11,308 nt of DNA, from positions 12,307-23,614 of the forward strand of contig DGDU01000036.1 of assembly GCA_002385605.1 (NCBI GenBank). Direction: 5' to 3'. Origin of the DNA: Christensenella sp. UBA3944 (GTDB taxonomy: Bacteria > Bacillota > Clostridia > Christensenellales > DTU072). The position numbers were made by a program, and so were the translations under genes. Within the stretch, counting starts at the first letter, position 1, and every line of letters starts with the position of its first letter. Under the pieces are notes generated by a model. It was not told the DNA's origin. It saw only the letters and a list, made by a program, of their open reading frames with translations, and ran no database searches. Below, in pieces: positions 1 to 6,341 of this stretch.

Positions 1-411
1 CAGGGCGAACAAGGGCCTCCCGGAGAGCTTAGTACGGCGTTTATTTTCGCTCGCAGGCTCATTGCAGGCACAGTTGAGACCACAAATCCCATACCCTTCC
101 CCTTCACCATCTTATCGAGGGATATATCGCTCAACGCACCCGCAAACGACACCTTCACCTTCGCTCAATCGGGGTATTATCTGTTGACTCTCACTCTCGC
201 TACCGACATTCAGCAGATAACGGTTGTCGTTAATACCTCGGGCGGGCCGCAAGCTACCACCTATTCCTTCCTTGCCGGATCGGATAACAAAGCAATTACG
301 GTTCTTCTCAATATCCCCGATGCCGGCGACACCATGCAGCTTATCAACACGCTCGGCCCCGGCAACATCAACTTTGCCAACCTCACTATAGTGAAAGTCG
401 CCGAGATTTAA
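1..411 (+). CDS. Collagen-like protein with BclA-type C-terminal domain (3' part only)
   Basis: The reading frame is open from the first base of the window, so the start lies outside; 136 residues are visible. The first residues read Q-GEQ-GPP-GEL, the end of a Gly-X-Y collagen-like repeat. A domain of about 125 residues follows, rich in Thr, Asn, Ile and Val, with alternating hydrophobic strands (FAQSGYYLLTLTLATD, then ITVVVNTSGG, ending LTIVKVAEI). This is the layout of BclA-like proteins, in which a collagen stalk carries a trimeric jelly-roll tip. In Bacillus and Clostridia such proteins form hair-like filaments on the exosporium or sit on the cell surface. The jelly-roll call is from general pattern, not from a conserved motif. 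An intrinsic terminator follows the stop. An internal TTG at 184 also opens the frame, but it falls inside the tail domain and is not a credible start. Confidence 0.8.
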   Translation, partial: QGEQGPPGELSTAFIFARRLIAGTVETTNPIPFPFTILSRDISLNAPANDTFTFAQSGYYLLTLTLATDIQQITVVVNTSGGPQATTYSFLAGSDNKAITVLLNIPDAGDTMQLINTLGPGNINFANLTIVKVAEI

Positions 412-431
412 GCCTTAAGGCTAAGCAAGAC

Positions 432-465
432 GGGCCGTCCGTAAAGGGCGGCCCTCTTTATTATT
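432..465 (+). terminator. Intrinsic terminator of the collagen-like gene
   Basis: GGGCCGTCC (432-440) pairs with GGGCGGCCC (446-454) across a GTAAA loop: nine pairs with one G-U. It is followed by TCTTTATTATT. It lies about 20 bases after the stop codon at 411. Confidence 0.85.
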
Positions 466-485
466 AAAAAGAGGTTAATGTGTTT

Positions 486-514
486 CACACTTTGAAAGGC
501 GGGCTCATATCATA
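486..514 (+). promoter_or_regulatory. Candidate sigma-K-type sporulation promoter
   Basis: CATATCATA (506-514) fits the mother-cell -10 pattern CATAnnnTA. CACA (486-489) lies 16 bases upstream, matching the short AC-centred -35 of sigma-K promoters. The motif is short and can occur by chance. Its position before a coat-like gene and after a terminator is what makes it worth listing. A TTGAAA (492-497) is also present, but no good sigma-A -10 stands at the right spacing. Confidence 0.4.
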
Positions 515-567
515 AAATTAGATGGATTTTATGTTTCCAAAGAGAAATAATGAAATACCCTCGATTA

Positions 568-597
568 CATATCCCAAAGGCAGAAGCCTTTGATATG
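568..597 (+). promoter_or_regulatory. Bulged hairpin in the leader of the Cys/Pro-rich gene
   Basis: CATATC (568-573) and AAAGGC (576-581) pair with GCCTTTGATATG (586-597). This gives 12 pairs with a two-base CC bulge and an AGAA loop. There is no U-tract, so it is not a terminator. It ends 12 bases before the GGAGG ribosome site. It could stabilise the mRNA or control ribosome access; the role is unknown. Confidence 0.55.
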
Positions 598-622
598 TCA
601 ATAAACTCTGGAGGATTAAATC

Positions 623-955
623 ATGTTCAACAATTTCTGCAACTGCTTTGGCAATCGTCAAAACTTTTGCCATCGTCCCTTCTGCGTTCCTTTCTGTCCC
701 GGCCCCAAACCGCAACCCAAGCCCGCTCCCAAGCCCGAACCCTGCTTCTGCATTCCCGTTTGCCCTTGCAAGCCCCACAAGCCCGAGCCTCCCAAGCCCC
801 CCGTATGCCAGAGGTGGTGCTTTGAGGTAATCTGCAGGCCCTGCGCCCCCTTGCAAAACGGTCCGCTTGCTTATGACGGCAAACCCGAGCTTAGGGAAGA
901 CGCCAAGTTCGACGGTTATGATGGCTACGATGCAAAAGATGACGGCGCCTATTAA
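623..955 (+). CDS. Cys/Pro-rich small protein, possible spore coat or surface component
   Basis: The 110-residue product matches no family I can name. Thirteen cysteines (residues 6-74) come in Cys-X-Cys and Cys-Pro-Cys spacings, for example C6/C8, C41/C43 and C47/C49. Pro-Lys runs separate them: residues 26-40 and 50-60 are almost entirely P, K, E, H and Q. The tail (residues 84-110) has no Cys, is acidic, and repeats Asp-Gly-Tyr-Asp. No signal peptide or membrane segment is visible. The start is set by a strong GGAGG (610-614) eight bases before the ATG, and a terminator follows the TAATAA stop. Cys-rich, low-complexity small proteins of this type are often disulfide-crosslinked coat or cortex proteins; metal binding is the alternative. 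The sigma-K-like motif upstream and the collagen-like gene next door favour the coat idea, but this is inference. Confidence 0.75.
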   Translation: MFNNFCNCFGNRQNFCHRPFCVPFCPGPKPQPKPAPKPEPCFCIPVCPCKPHKPEPPKPPVCQRWCFEVICRPCAPLQNGPLAYDGKPELREDAKFDGYDGYDAKDDGAY

Positions 956-974
956 TAAGGATTAACGGCTATAT

Positions 975-999
975 GCCCGGCCTATGGCCGGGCTTTTTT
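975..999 (+). terminator. Intrinsic terminator of the Cys/Pro-rich gene
   Basis: GCCCGGCC (975-982) and GGCCGGGC (986-993) form a perfect 8-bp stem with a TAT loop, followed by six T. The end of the T-tract overlaps the -35 element of the next gene. Confidence 0.9.
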
Positions 1000-1027
1000 G
1001 ACTTCAAAGAGATTTTTGTGGTATAAT
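998..1027 (+). promoter_or_regulatory. Sigma-A promoter of the DtxR/MntR-like gene
   Basis: TTGACT (998-1003) and TATAAT (1022-1027) are 18 bases apart. TGG directly precedes the -10, giving an extended -10 element. Transcription should start near 1034, leaving a leader of about 28 bases. I looked for a metalloregulator palindrome here and found none that is convincing. Confidence 0.75.
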
Positions 1028-1061
1028 TTGTTTATATACTTGTTAATTCGGCGGAACACCA

Positions 1062-1442
1062 ATGGAAACTCTTACCACCAACATGGAAAACTATCTCGAG
1101 GCCGTATACGAACTGAGCCGCGGCAAAAACTATGCCCGCGTCTCGGACATAGCCGAGAGGCTGTCGGTATCTAAGGCAAGCGCTAGCAGCGCAATGCAAA
1201 CCCTTATGGAAAAGGGGTTAATCACAACCGAAAAATACCGTCAGGTTTACCTTACAGAAAAGGGGCTTAGGCTCGCCGAGCTTATTTCGGGCAAGCATGT
1301 GATAATTAAAAAATTCTTCATCGATGTGCTCGCGGTAGCCCCCGACATAGCCGACACCGACGCCTGCGCCATCGAGCATGTTATAAGCAGCGATTCGGTA
1401 AGCGCGATGGAAAGGTTTTTGGAAGAACGGGACTTGAAATAA
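1062..1442 (+). CDS. DtxR/MntR-family metal-dependent transcriptional repressor
   Basis: The 126-residue protein has the family layout. A winged helix covers residues 1-70 (VSDIAERLSVSKASASSAMQ is the recognition region, LTEKG the wing), and a metal-binding and dimerisation helix domain covers residues 75-126. H79, C102, E105 and H106 fall at the positions of DtxR metal ligands, with the typical DACxIEH signature. E13 matches Glu11 of Bacillus MntR. N10 stands where MntR has Asp and DtxR has Met, so the first metal site is atypical. The SH3-like third domain of DtxR is absent, as in MntR. It would repress metal uptake genes when Mn(II) or Fe(II) is bound; the metal cannot be told from sequence. 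It has its own promoter and terminator, so it is monocistronic. The ribosome site (GGCGGA near 1050) is weak. No metal transporter is in the window. Confidence 0.9.
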   Translation: METLTTNMENYLEAVYELSRGKNYARVSDIAERLSVSKASASSAMQTLMEKGLITTEKYRQVYLTEKGLRLAELISGKHVIIKKFFIDVLAVAPDIADTDACAIEHVISSDSVSAMERFLEERDLK

Positions 1443-1464
1443 GCCAAACCGCTTTGTTGGATAG

Positions 1465-1489
1465 AAAACCCCCGGTTCCGGGGGTTTTT
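1465..1489. terminator. Bidirectional intrinsic terminator
   Basis: AAAACCCCCGG (1465-1475) pairs perfectly with CCGGGGGTTTT (1478-1488), with T continuing to 1489. The flanking A and T runs allow it to work on both strands. It would end the repressor gene on the plus strand and the exporter operon on the minus strand, whose stop codon is at 1519. Confidence 0.9.
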
Positions 1490-1518
1490 GCTTTTAATAT
1501 CCTTAAGAAGCGGATGCC

Positions 1519-3831
1519 CTATTGCTCGTCGGTAATGTTCCTTGTGTCCATAGGCGTGGCGTCCCTGCTTCTTATCATCTTTTCTTTGCCCTTCCAGGTA
1601 GAATAGCGTATTGGGGTATCGAGAAGCATAAGAAGCTGTGGAAGCAAAATCATAACGCATATAAAGGCCAATAGCCCGCCCCTGAATATCGCCGCGCCGA
1701 AGAGGGAGGAAGCCGGCATACCCGATATCACCCAAAGCGTAAGCCCCGAAAAGGTAAGTATTCCCGCCGAGGTTATGAGGGCGCGGGCGGACTGCGACAT
1801 GGCAAAGCGGGCGGAGTCAAACTTGTTCATTGTCTGCCTGTTTGACATATAGTTGTCCGTAAACAATATGGCGTAGTCTATGGTAGCGCCCAGAAGGATG
1901 GAGCTTACCAACAGATACCCCACGAATATTATGGGCTCTTTGGTAAGGTATGGGATTGTCATGTTTATGTATACCGAGCCCTGTATTACAAGCAGGAGTA
2001 TTACGGGGATTATCGCCGACTTGAAAGATACTAAAATAACAAGCCCCACCAAAGCAAGGGAGACATAGGTGATTATGTCGTAATCCCTCTCTACAAGGCT
2101 TTTAATCTCCATTGTGGCGGACGCCTCGCCCACCAGATAATACTTATCGCCGCCCGAAACTTCGGTATCCTTAAGCTCTTCGTCGAGAATGCCTCTTATT
2201 GTGTCAACCAGTTTTTCGGTTTGCTCGCCCTCGGAGGGGATACTCAAGCTTAATATGATTCTTGTCGAGCTTTTGCCTATAAATTGATTTTTAAGAACGG
2301 GGGGCAAAACATCCTCAAGCCCCGCTTCCCGCACGAGGGAGAGGGATTGTACCGAGGATATACCCATATACTCAAGCTCGAGAAGCTTCATCGATATATC
2401 GTACTCTTTTGCGTTTGCCCCGTCGGGAAGTATAATGAGCATCTGGTTTTGCGTGCCGAATATGCCCTCAACCGCCTCGCGGTCGGCGGCTATCAGGCTT
2501 CCCTCGCTGCCCATAGTCGCCTCATTGCCGTACACAAAGAGGTTCTGGCTTTGGAAGTAGGCGCAGGGCGCCATTATAGCGATTATTATAAACGGCAGGA
2601 CATATCTGGATTTTACAAGCCCCGCGGACAGCTTTTTGAATGTAAACCTGAAGCTTTTATGGGCGGATTTGGTTATAAGCTTATCCGTATACAAAATGAG
2701 GGCGGGCATAAACATAAACACGCTAAGCATGCTTATAACCACGCCTTTAGTAAGCACAAGCCCTATATCGAGGCCCAGCCTGTAACTCATAAACATAAGC
2801 GCGACAAAGCTTGCTATTGTGGTCAGCGAGCTTGCCGAAATTGGCGACAGCGAGTGCTTTATGGCAGAAATCATTGCCTCGTTGTTGTCCAAGCCGCTCT
2901 TTTTCTCCCTGCGATAGCGGTTAAGAAGGAATATCGAGTAATCCATCGTAAGCGCCAGCTGAAGCACGCTCGCCACCCCCTGCGTCATATAGGATATTCC
3001 GCCCATGAATATGTTTGTGCCCATATTTATGATAACCGCGCTTCCTATCGTCATGAGGTAAATGACCGGCTCCCAGTAGGATTTTGTCATAAGGAAGAGG
3101 ATTATTAACACAACGGAACTCGCGATGATAGTCGAAATCATCGTCTCATTAGATACCATCTTGCGGCTGTTGTAATTTACGGCGGCGTTGCCAGTCATAT
3201 AAAGGCTTACGCCCATCTTGCGTATTTCGTTTATGGCTTTATATGTGGCGTCTGCGTAGTCGCCCTCTGTAAAGAAAATCTGCATAAAGGCGGCGTCCTG
3301 CCTATAAAACCCCTCAAGCTGGGGCTTGAACTCGCCCATAAGCCCCATGCTGAGCCCGCCTTCCATAAATTTCGTAAGCAAAACACCTATAAACCTGGGA
3401 TAATTGACCCCTCTGTTATCAAGTTTAATAACGCCTATCGTCCCCAAAAGGTACTCTATGGCCTCGGCTTTGGTTATAGCCGTGCCCTCTTCGTTCATCT
3501 GCGCGACGACATCGTCCAAAAAACCCGCCAAAACATCGTCCAGCCAGAGCACCTTCTTTATGCCGTCTATCTTTTCCAGCCTTTCTTTGTATTCCAACGC
3601 GCCTTCTATGTCTACATCGTCGAACATAATCGAGGCGTTGCCGCCCGACCCGTACTGGTCATACAGGTATTCGAGGGCTTGTTTGGTTTCGGAGTTTTTG
3701 GGAAGGTAGGAAGTATCGTCGTAATTTACCCTGACAAAAGGAATACAGGCGGCGCTCGCCGCTATAAGGACGCAAAATATTATGCAGATAAGCAGCTTCT
3801 TTTCGACGATAAACCTGATGATTTTTTCCAT
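1519..3831 (-). CDS. MMPL/RND-superfamily membrane exporter
   Basis: The 770-residue protein has the doubled RND layout. It has an N-terminal membrane helix (about 12-31), a large extracytoplasmic loop (32-230), and a helix bundle (231-380) holding MDYSIFLLNRYRREK at 296-310. The same plan then repeats: a helix at 410-425, a second loop (426-585), and a helix bundle (586-740) holding the matching IDYAILFTDNY at 651-661. The paired Asp-Tyr in the fourth helix of each half (D297, D652) is typical of the proton relay in MMPL-type transporters. The length fits the Gram-positive YdfJ/YdgH type, which exports lipids, peptides or toxic amphiphiles; the substrate here is unknown. The ATG lies 5 bp after the tetR stop with a weak AGGCGG site, so the pair should be one operon. 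A hydrophilic, charged tail (about 745-770) closes the protein. Confidence 0.92.
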   Translation of the reverse strand: MEKIIRFIVEKKLLICIIFCVLIAASAACIPFVRVNYDDTSYLPKNSETKQALEYLYDQYGSGGNASIMFDDVDIEGALEYKERLEKIDGIKKVLWLDDVLAGFLDDVVAQMNEEGTAITKAEAIEYLLGTIGVIKLDNRGVNYPRFIGVLLTKFMEGGLSMGLMGEFKPQLEGFYRQDAAFMQIFFTEGDYADATYKAINEIRKMGVSLYMTGNAAVNYNSRKMVSNETMISTIIASSVVLIILFLMTKSYWEPVIYLMTIGSAVIINMGTNIFMGGISYMTQGVASVLQLALTMDYSIFLLNRYRREKKSGLDNNEAMISAIKHSLSPISASSLTTIASFVALMFMSYRLGLDIGLVLTKGVVISMLSVFMFMPALILYTDKLITKSAHKSFRFTFKKLSAGLVKSRYVLPFIIIAIMAPCAYFQSQNLFVYGNEATMGSEGSLIAADREAVEGIFGTQNQMLIILPDGANAKEYDISMKLLELEYMGISSVQSLSLVREAGLEDVLPPVLKNQFIGKSSTRIILSLSIPSEGEQTEKLVDTIRGILDEELKDTEVSGGDKYYLVGEASATMEIKSLVERDYDIITYVSLALVGLVILVSFKSAIIPVILLLVIQGSVYINMTIPYLTKEPIIFVGYLLVSSILLGATIDYAILFTDNYMSNRQTMNKFDSARFAMSQSARALITSAGILTFSGLTLWVISGMPASSLFGAAIFRGGLLAFICVMILLPQLLMLLDTPIRYSTWKGKEKMIRSRDATPMDTRNITDEQ

Positions 3832-3836
3832 TCCGC

Positions 3837-4403
3837 CTACAGCCTTTCCCTTATGTTGCTAAAATAAAACTTAAGCAGCCGCTCGAGCAGTTTACCCCTT
3901 TCGGCCTCGCCGGCGCTCCTTAATATCTTAAGGCTGCCGCTTATGAAGCCTTCGGCCAGCGTTTCTATCATAAAATCATCCTCTCCGCCCCTTCCGAAGG
4001 CCGTTTTCCAGATGCCGCAGATTTCCTTGCGCAAAGACTCGGCAAACTCGGCGTACTTCGACCCCTGGCTTCTGTCCAAAAGAAGAATGAATTCCCTTCC
4101 GTAGCGGCGGAATATGTTAAGCATGCCCGCGGAAATCTCTTCGCTCTTTTCGTCGGAGTCTATACCCTGGGCGTTTTGCTCGTACATCGATTTTACAAAA
4201 TGCGGTATGGCTTCGGCGGCCTCGCCCACCAAAGCCTCAAAGAGAGCGCTTTTATTGCTGAAATACCTGTAAAGGTTGCCGATGGGCACCTTTGCGCGGG
4301 TGGCGATCCTAAGGACATTGGCCTTATAATACCCTTCTTTTTCGAACTCGGCAAAGGCAACCTCGAGAATCCTTTTTTTGATTTCCTCTTTTTTGTACTG
4401 CAT
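3837..4403 (-). CDS. TetR-family repressor of the adjacent exporter
   Basis: The 188-residue protein begins with the standard TetR helix-turn-helix region: KKRILEVAFAEFEKEGY, then about 20 residues later AKVPIGNLYRYFSNKSALFEAL. The C-terminal ligand domain (about 60-188) is variable, as in all TetR proteins, and gives no clue to the inducer. I place the start at the ATG at 4403, five bases after AAGG. A TTG directly upstream at 4406 would add one Met but sits too close to the ribosome site. It is the first gene of an operon with the MMPL exporter. A perfect sigma-A promoter and an overlapping palindrome lie just upstream, so it most likely represses its own operon and releases it when an exported compound binds. 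No terminator separates the two genes. Confidence 0.92.
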   Translation of the reverse strand: MQYKKEEIKKRILEVAFAEFEKEGYYKANVLRIATRAKVPIGNLYRYFSNKSALFEALVGEAAEAIPHFVKSMYEQNAQGIDSDEKSEEISAGMLNIFRRYGREFILLLDRSQGSKYAEFAESLRKEICGIWKTAFGRGGEDDFMIETLAEGFISGSLKILRSAGEAERGKLLERLLKFYFSNIRERL

Positions 4404-4414
4404 CAAAAACCTTC

Positions 4415-4438
4415 AAAAGCGAATAATTTATCGCTTTT
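4415..4438. promoter_or_regulatory. Probable TetR operator palindrome
   Basis: AAAAGCGA (4415-4422) and TCGCTTTT (4431-4438) are perfect inverted arms around ATAATTTA. Ten of 12 base pairs of the 24-bp site are symmetric. It starts one base downstream of the tetR -10 and covers the expected transcription start near 4433, the classic place for a repressor to block initiation. Confidence 0.75.
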
Positions 4439-4439
4439 A

Positions 4440-4468
4440 ATTATAAAGATATTCGCCTGCCGTGTCAA
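4440..4468 (-). promoter_or_regulatory. Perfect-consensus sigma-A promoter of the tetR-exporter operon
   Basis: On the minus strand TTGACA (4468-4463) and TATAAT (4445-4440) are separated by exactly 17 bases, so both hexamers match the consensus fully. Such a strong promoter suggests that tight repression through the neighbouring palindrome is needed. Confidence 0.9.
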
Positions 4469-4555
4469 TAATATCGGAAGTTATTTTTCGCGAATTTTGT
4501 CGTCTTTCTTAATTATTGCATTGCCTTAAAAGCATACTTACTATAAGGATAAATT

Positions 4556-5263
4556 ATGAATGTGTATGTCGAAATTTTATTAAGATCGATTTTATCCTTT
4601 GTGTTTTTGCTGCTCATTGCCAAAATGCTGGGGGCAAGGCAGATTTCACAGCTTTCGTATTTCGATTATATCCTGGGGATAACGCTTGGCTCTATGGCAT
4701 CTTCGCTTGCCATAGACGATGTGCTTTCCGTATGGAAGGGCCTTATCGGGATGGCGGTTTTCGGGCTTTTCACCTTTTTGCTAAGCATTTTGAGCCGCAA
4801 AAGCATCCGCGCGAGAAGGTTTTTCGAGGGCAAGCCCCGAATCCTTATAAACGAGGGCAAAATAATGTACAACGAGCTTAAAAAGGCGCAGTTTTCGATA
4901 AACGACCTTCTTCGTGAACTAAGGACACAGGGCTACTTCAACATTGCCGATGTCAACTTTGCCTTGGAAGAAACAAACGGCATGCTAAGCGTTATGCCAA
5001 AGGGCAAAAAGCGCCCCGTCGTCGCCGAGGACCTTAACCTCGCCCCTCCCGAACAGGGGCTGTGCGCCAATGTAATAATAGACGGAAAAATTATGGCCGC
5101 CAACCTCAAAGCGGTGGGCAAAGACATCAGATGGCTTGCCGACGAGCTTGAAAAACAAGGCATCCTTGCCGAGGACGCCGTCCTGGCAACGGTAGATAAA
5201 GATTACAATCTTTCGGTATACAAAAAGGAAAACCTCGGCACCGGGCGCACTACTTTCCAATAA
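4556..5263 (+). CDS. DUF421/YetF-family membrane protein
   Basis: The 235-residue protein has the family plan. About three N-terminal membrane helices cover residues 5-80 (RSILSFVFLLLIAKMLGARQ, then YFDYILGITLGSMAS, then GLIGMAVFGLFTFLLSIL). A cytoplasmic YetF domain follows (about 85-235). Its opening, GKPRILINEGKIMYNELKKA, and the later GYFNIADVNFALEETNG are highly typical. Bacillota carry several paralogues (YetF, YdfR, YrbG, YkjA), and some relatives act in spores, but the biochemical role is not settled. The ATG follows AAGGAT (4545-4550) by five bases. I could not find a convincing promoter in the 152 bases upstream. The stop codon directly touches the stop of the convergent peptidase gene, with no terminator between them. 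Confidence 0.9.
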   Translation: MNVYVEILLRSILSFVFLLLIAKMLGARQISQLSYFDYILGITLGSMASSLAIDDVLSVWKGLIGMAVFGLFTFLLSILSRKSIRARRFFEGKPRILINEGKIMYNELKKAQFSINDLLRELRTQGYFNIADVNFALEETNGMLSVMPKGKKRPVVAEDLNLAPPEQGLCANVIIDGKIMAANLKAVGKDIRWLADELEKQGILAEDAVLATVDKDYNLSVYKKENLGTGRTTFQ

Positions 5264-5959
5264 CTATATTTCGGTTTTTATAAGGGTATCGCCCCCGGCT
5301 TCCAGTCTATAGCTTTTGCCGCCCGCGCTAAGCGAACGCGAATATTTCTCGTTGACAAAAACTATTGCGGCGTTATCCTCTACGGCGTACGCTCCTCCGC
5401 CAATATCCATAAGGGCTTTATCGAAATCCTCTTTACGGCTGTTATAATGCGGGCAAACAAGCCCCTCTATCATTCCCATGCCGACATAAATACTGTAGTT
5501 TTGGCTTCCGTATCTTATAATATCGGTATCCGAATACATCTTTTCAAACCAGCAGATTCCGCCCGCAGACAGCCCGCACAGCACAACTCCGCGCCTGTAC
5601 GCTTCAAGTATCATTTTGTCCACTCCCGTCTTTTTTAGGGTTTCTATCAGGTGCAGGGTATCACCCCCGCCGAGATATATAAGGTCGGCGGCTGCGATCT
5701 TTTCCTCTATTTTTTCAAGGGGTATGTTCTTTTTTGTCAGAAGGGCGACATCGGCCTTAAGCCAAAATTCCGAGGTATATGTCTTTCTGAATGTATTAAA
5801 ATACGGCAAGCTGTCGTGGCTTGCGGTAGGGAAAAACAAGGCGTTTGCCCTTCTTCCCCCCGCCCTCTCTTTGGCGATTCCCGCCAGCACGCGATCTATC
5901 TCAAGTGTCGTTTTCGAGCGCAGCTCCCCTCCGCCGATGGCAACAAATATCCTGTCCAT
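5264..5959 (-). CDS. Peptidase family S51 (PepE-like) protein
   Basis: The 231-residue protein begins MDRIFVAIGGGELR, as expected for the family. It carries LGGGDTLHLI (96-105) and the nucleophile elbow CGLSAGGICWF with Ser131. CPHYNSR follows with the probable catalytic His171, then AVEDNAA (192-198). Families of this type include aspartyl dipeptidase PepE and cyanophycinase-like enzymes. Acidic residues near the active site cannot be assigned to a substrate by eye, so dipeptidase is a family-level call. The frame stays open upstream to 6016, but those 19 residues are Arg/Tyr-rich, do not fit the family and run into yabQ, so I use the ATG at 5959. No Shine-Dalgarno precedes it; the -10 element ends only six bases before the ATG, so the mRNA is probably leaderless. 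It follows yabQ by 31 bp but has its own promoter. Confidence 0.9.
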   Translation of the reverse strand: MDRIFVAIGGGELRSKTTLEIDRVLAGIAKERAGGRRANALFFPTASHDSLPYFNTFRKTYTSEFWLKADVALLTKKNIPLEKIEEKIAAADLIYLGGGDTLHLIETLKKTGVDKMILEAYRRGVVLCGLSAGGICWFEKMYSDTDIIRYGSQNYSIYVGMGMIEGLVCPHYNSRKEDFDKALMDIGGGAYAVEDNAAIVFVNEKYSRSLSAGGKSYRLEAGGDTLIKTEI

Positions 5960-5965
5960 AGTAAG

Positions 5966-5994
5966 ATTATAGCAGAAGGAGAAATAATTCTCAA
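5966..5994 (-). promoter_or_regulatory. Sigma-A promoter of the S51 peptidase, apparently leaderless
   Basis: On the minus strand TTGAGA (5994-5989) and TATAAT (5971-5966) are 17 bases apart, and TGC before the -10 makes it extended. The usual start point, about seven bases past the -10, is the A of the ATG at 5959. The -35 overlaps the yabQ stop codon (5993-5991). Confidence 0.8.
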
Positions 5995-6341
5995 TCGCCC
6001 GTGCGCGCGCTTTCACGCTCCAACCGCTTTTTTCTCTTGTCGGCTAACTTTCTTGCCAATTTTTCTATGGGCATTTTCAGCACCGCCGCCGACAGCTCGG
6101 CGCCGGCTATGTAGCATAAAACGGTAAAGTATTTTATCCTTCCGTCATAGGCAAGGTGGGAGACCCCGATGAAAACGGCGCAGTAAAACAGCCCCCATAC
6201 CCCCTCGAGAATATGCTTTAAGACGGGCATGCGGGACAGTACGGGCAGCCACCCGATAATTATCATCGGGACATACGCCGCCGCTCCCGCCAGCAAAAAG
6301 ATTGCCGACAGGATGGGCTGGAGCGCGCTTTCGGTAATCAT
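5991..6341 (-). CDS. yabQ: Spore cortex biosynthesis protein YabQ
   Basis: The 116-residue protein is hydrophobic, with probable membrane helices at about 8-32, 43-62 and 73-92, and ends in a strongly basic tail (KLARKLADKRKKRLERESAR). The helix pattern, with IGVSHLAYDG and the spacing after it, and above all its place directly after yabP, identify it as YabQ. In Bacillus subtilis YabQ is a mother-cell membrane protein of the outer forespore membrane, needed for cortex peptidoglycan. The Bacillus protein is longer; short versions are usual in Clostridia. Its ATG shares one base with the yabP stop (TAATG), so the two are translationally coupled and no good ribosome site is needed. The usual neighbour divIC does not follow; the next gene is the S51 peptidase. 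Confidence 0.85.
   Translation of the reverse strand: MITESALQPILSAIFLLAGAAAYVPMIIIGWLPVLSRMPVLKHILEGVWGLFYCAVFIGVSHLAYDGRIKYFTVLCYIAGAELSAAVLKMPIEKLARKLADKRKKRLERESARTGD

Noticed and set aside
518..856. Minus-strand frame of 112 residues opposite the Cys/Pro-rich gene
   Set aside because: It is a Gly/Ala/Leu-rich antisense shadow of the Pro-rich codons, with no ribosome site. The plus-strand gene has GGAGG and a terminator.
1247..1735. Minus-strand frame spanning the repressor and the exporter end
   Set aside because: It crosses the bidirectional terminator and overlaps two well-supported genes.
2284..3108. Plus-strand frame of 274 residues inside the exporter
   Set aside because: It is antisense to a clear MMPL transporter. 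The product is rich in His, Tyr and Arg with no family features, typical of a shadow frame.
4516..4547. Sigma-A promoter for the DUF421 gene (TTGCAT or TTGCCT with TATAAG)
   Set aside because: Spacings are 20 or 15 bases, and TATAAG overlaps the ribosome site, so it cannot serve as its promoter.
5960..6016. N-terminal extension of the S51 peptidase
   Set aside because: The added 19 residues do not fit the family, overlap yabQ and would include the promoter. MDRIFVAIGGGE is the natural start.
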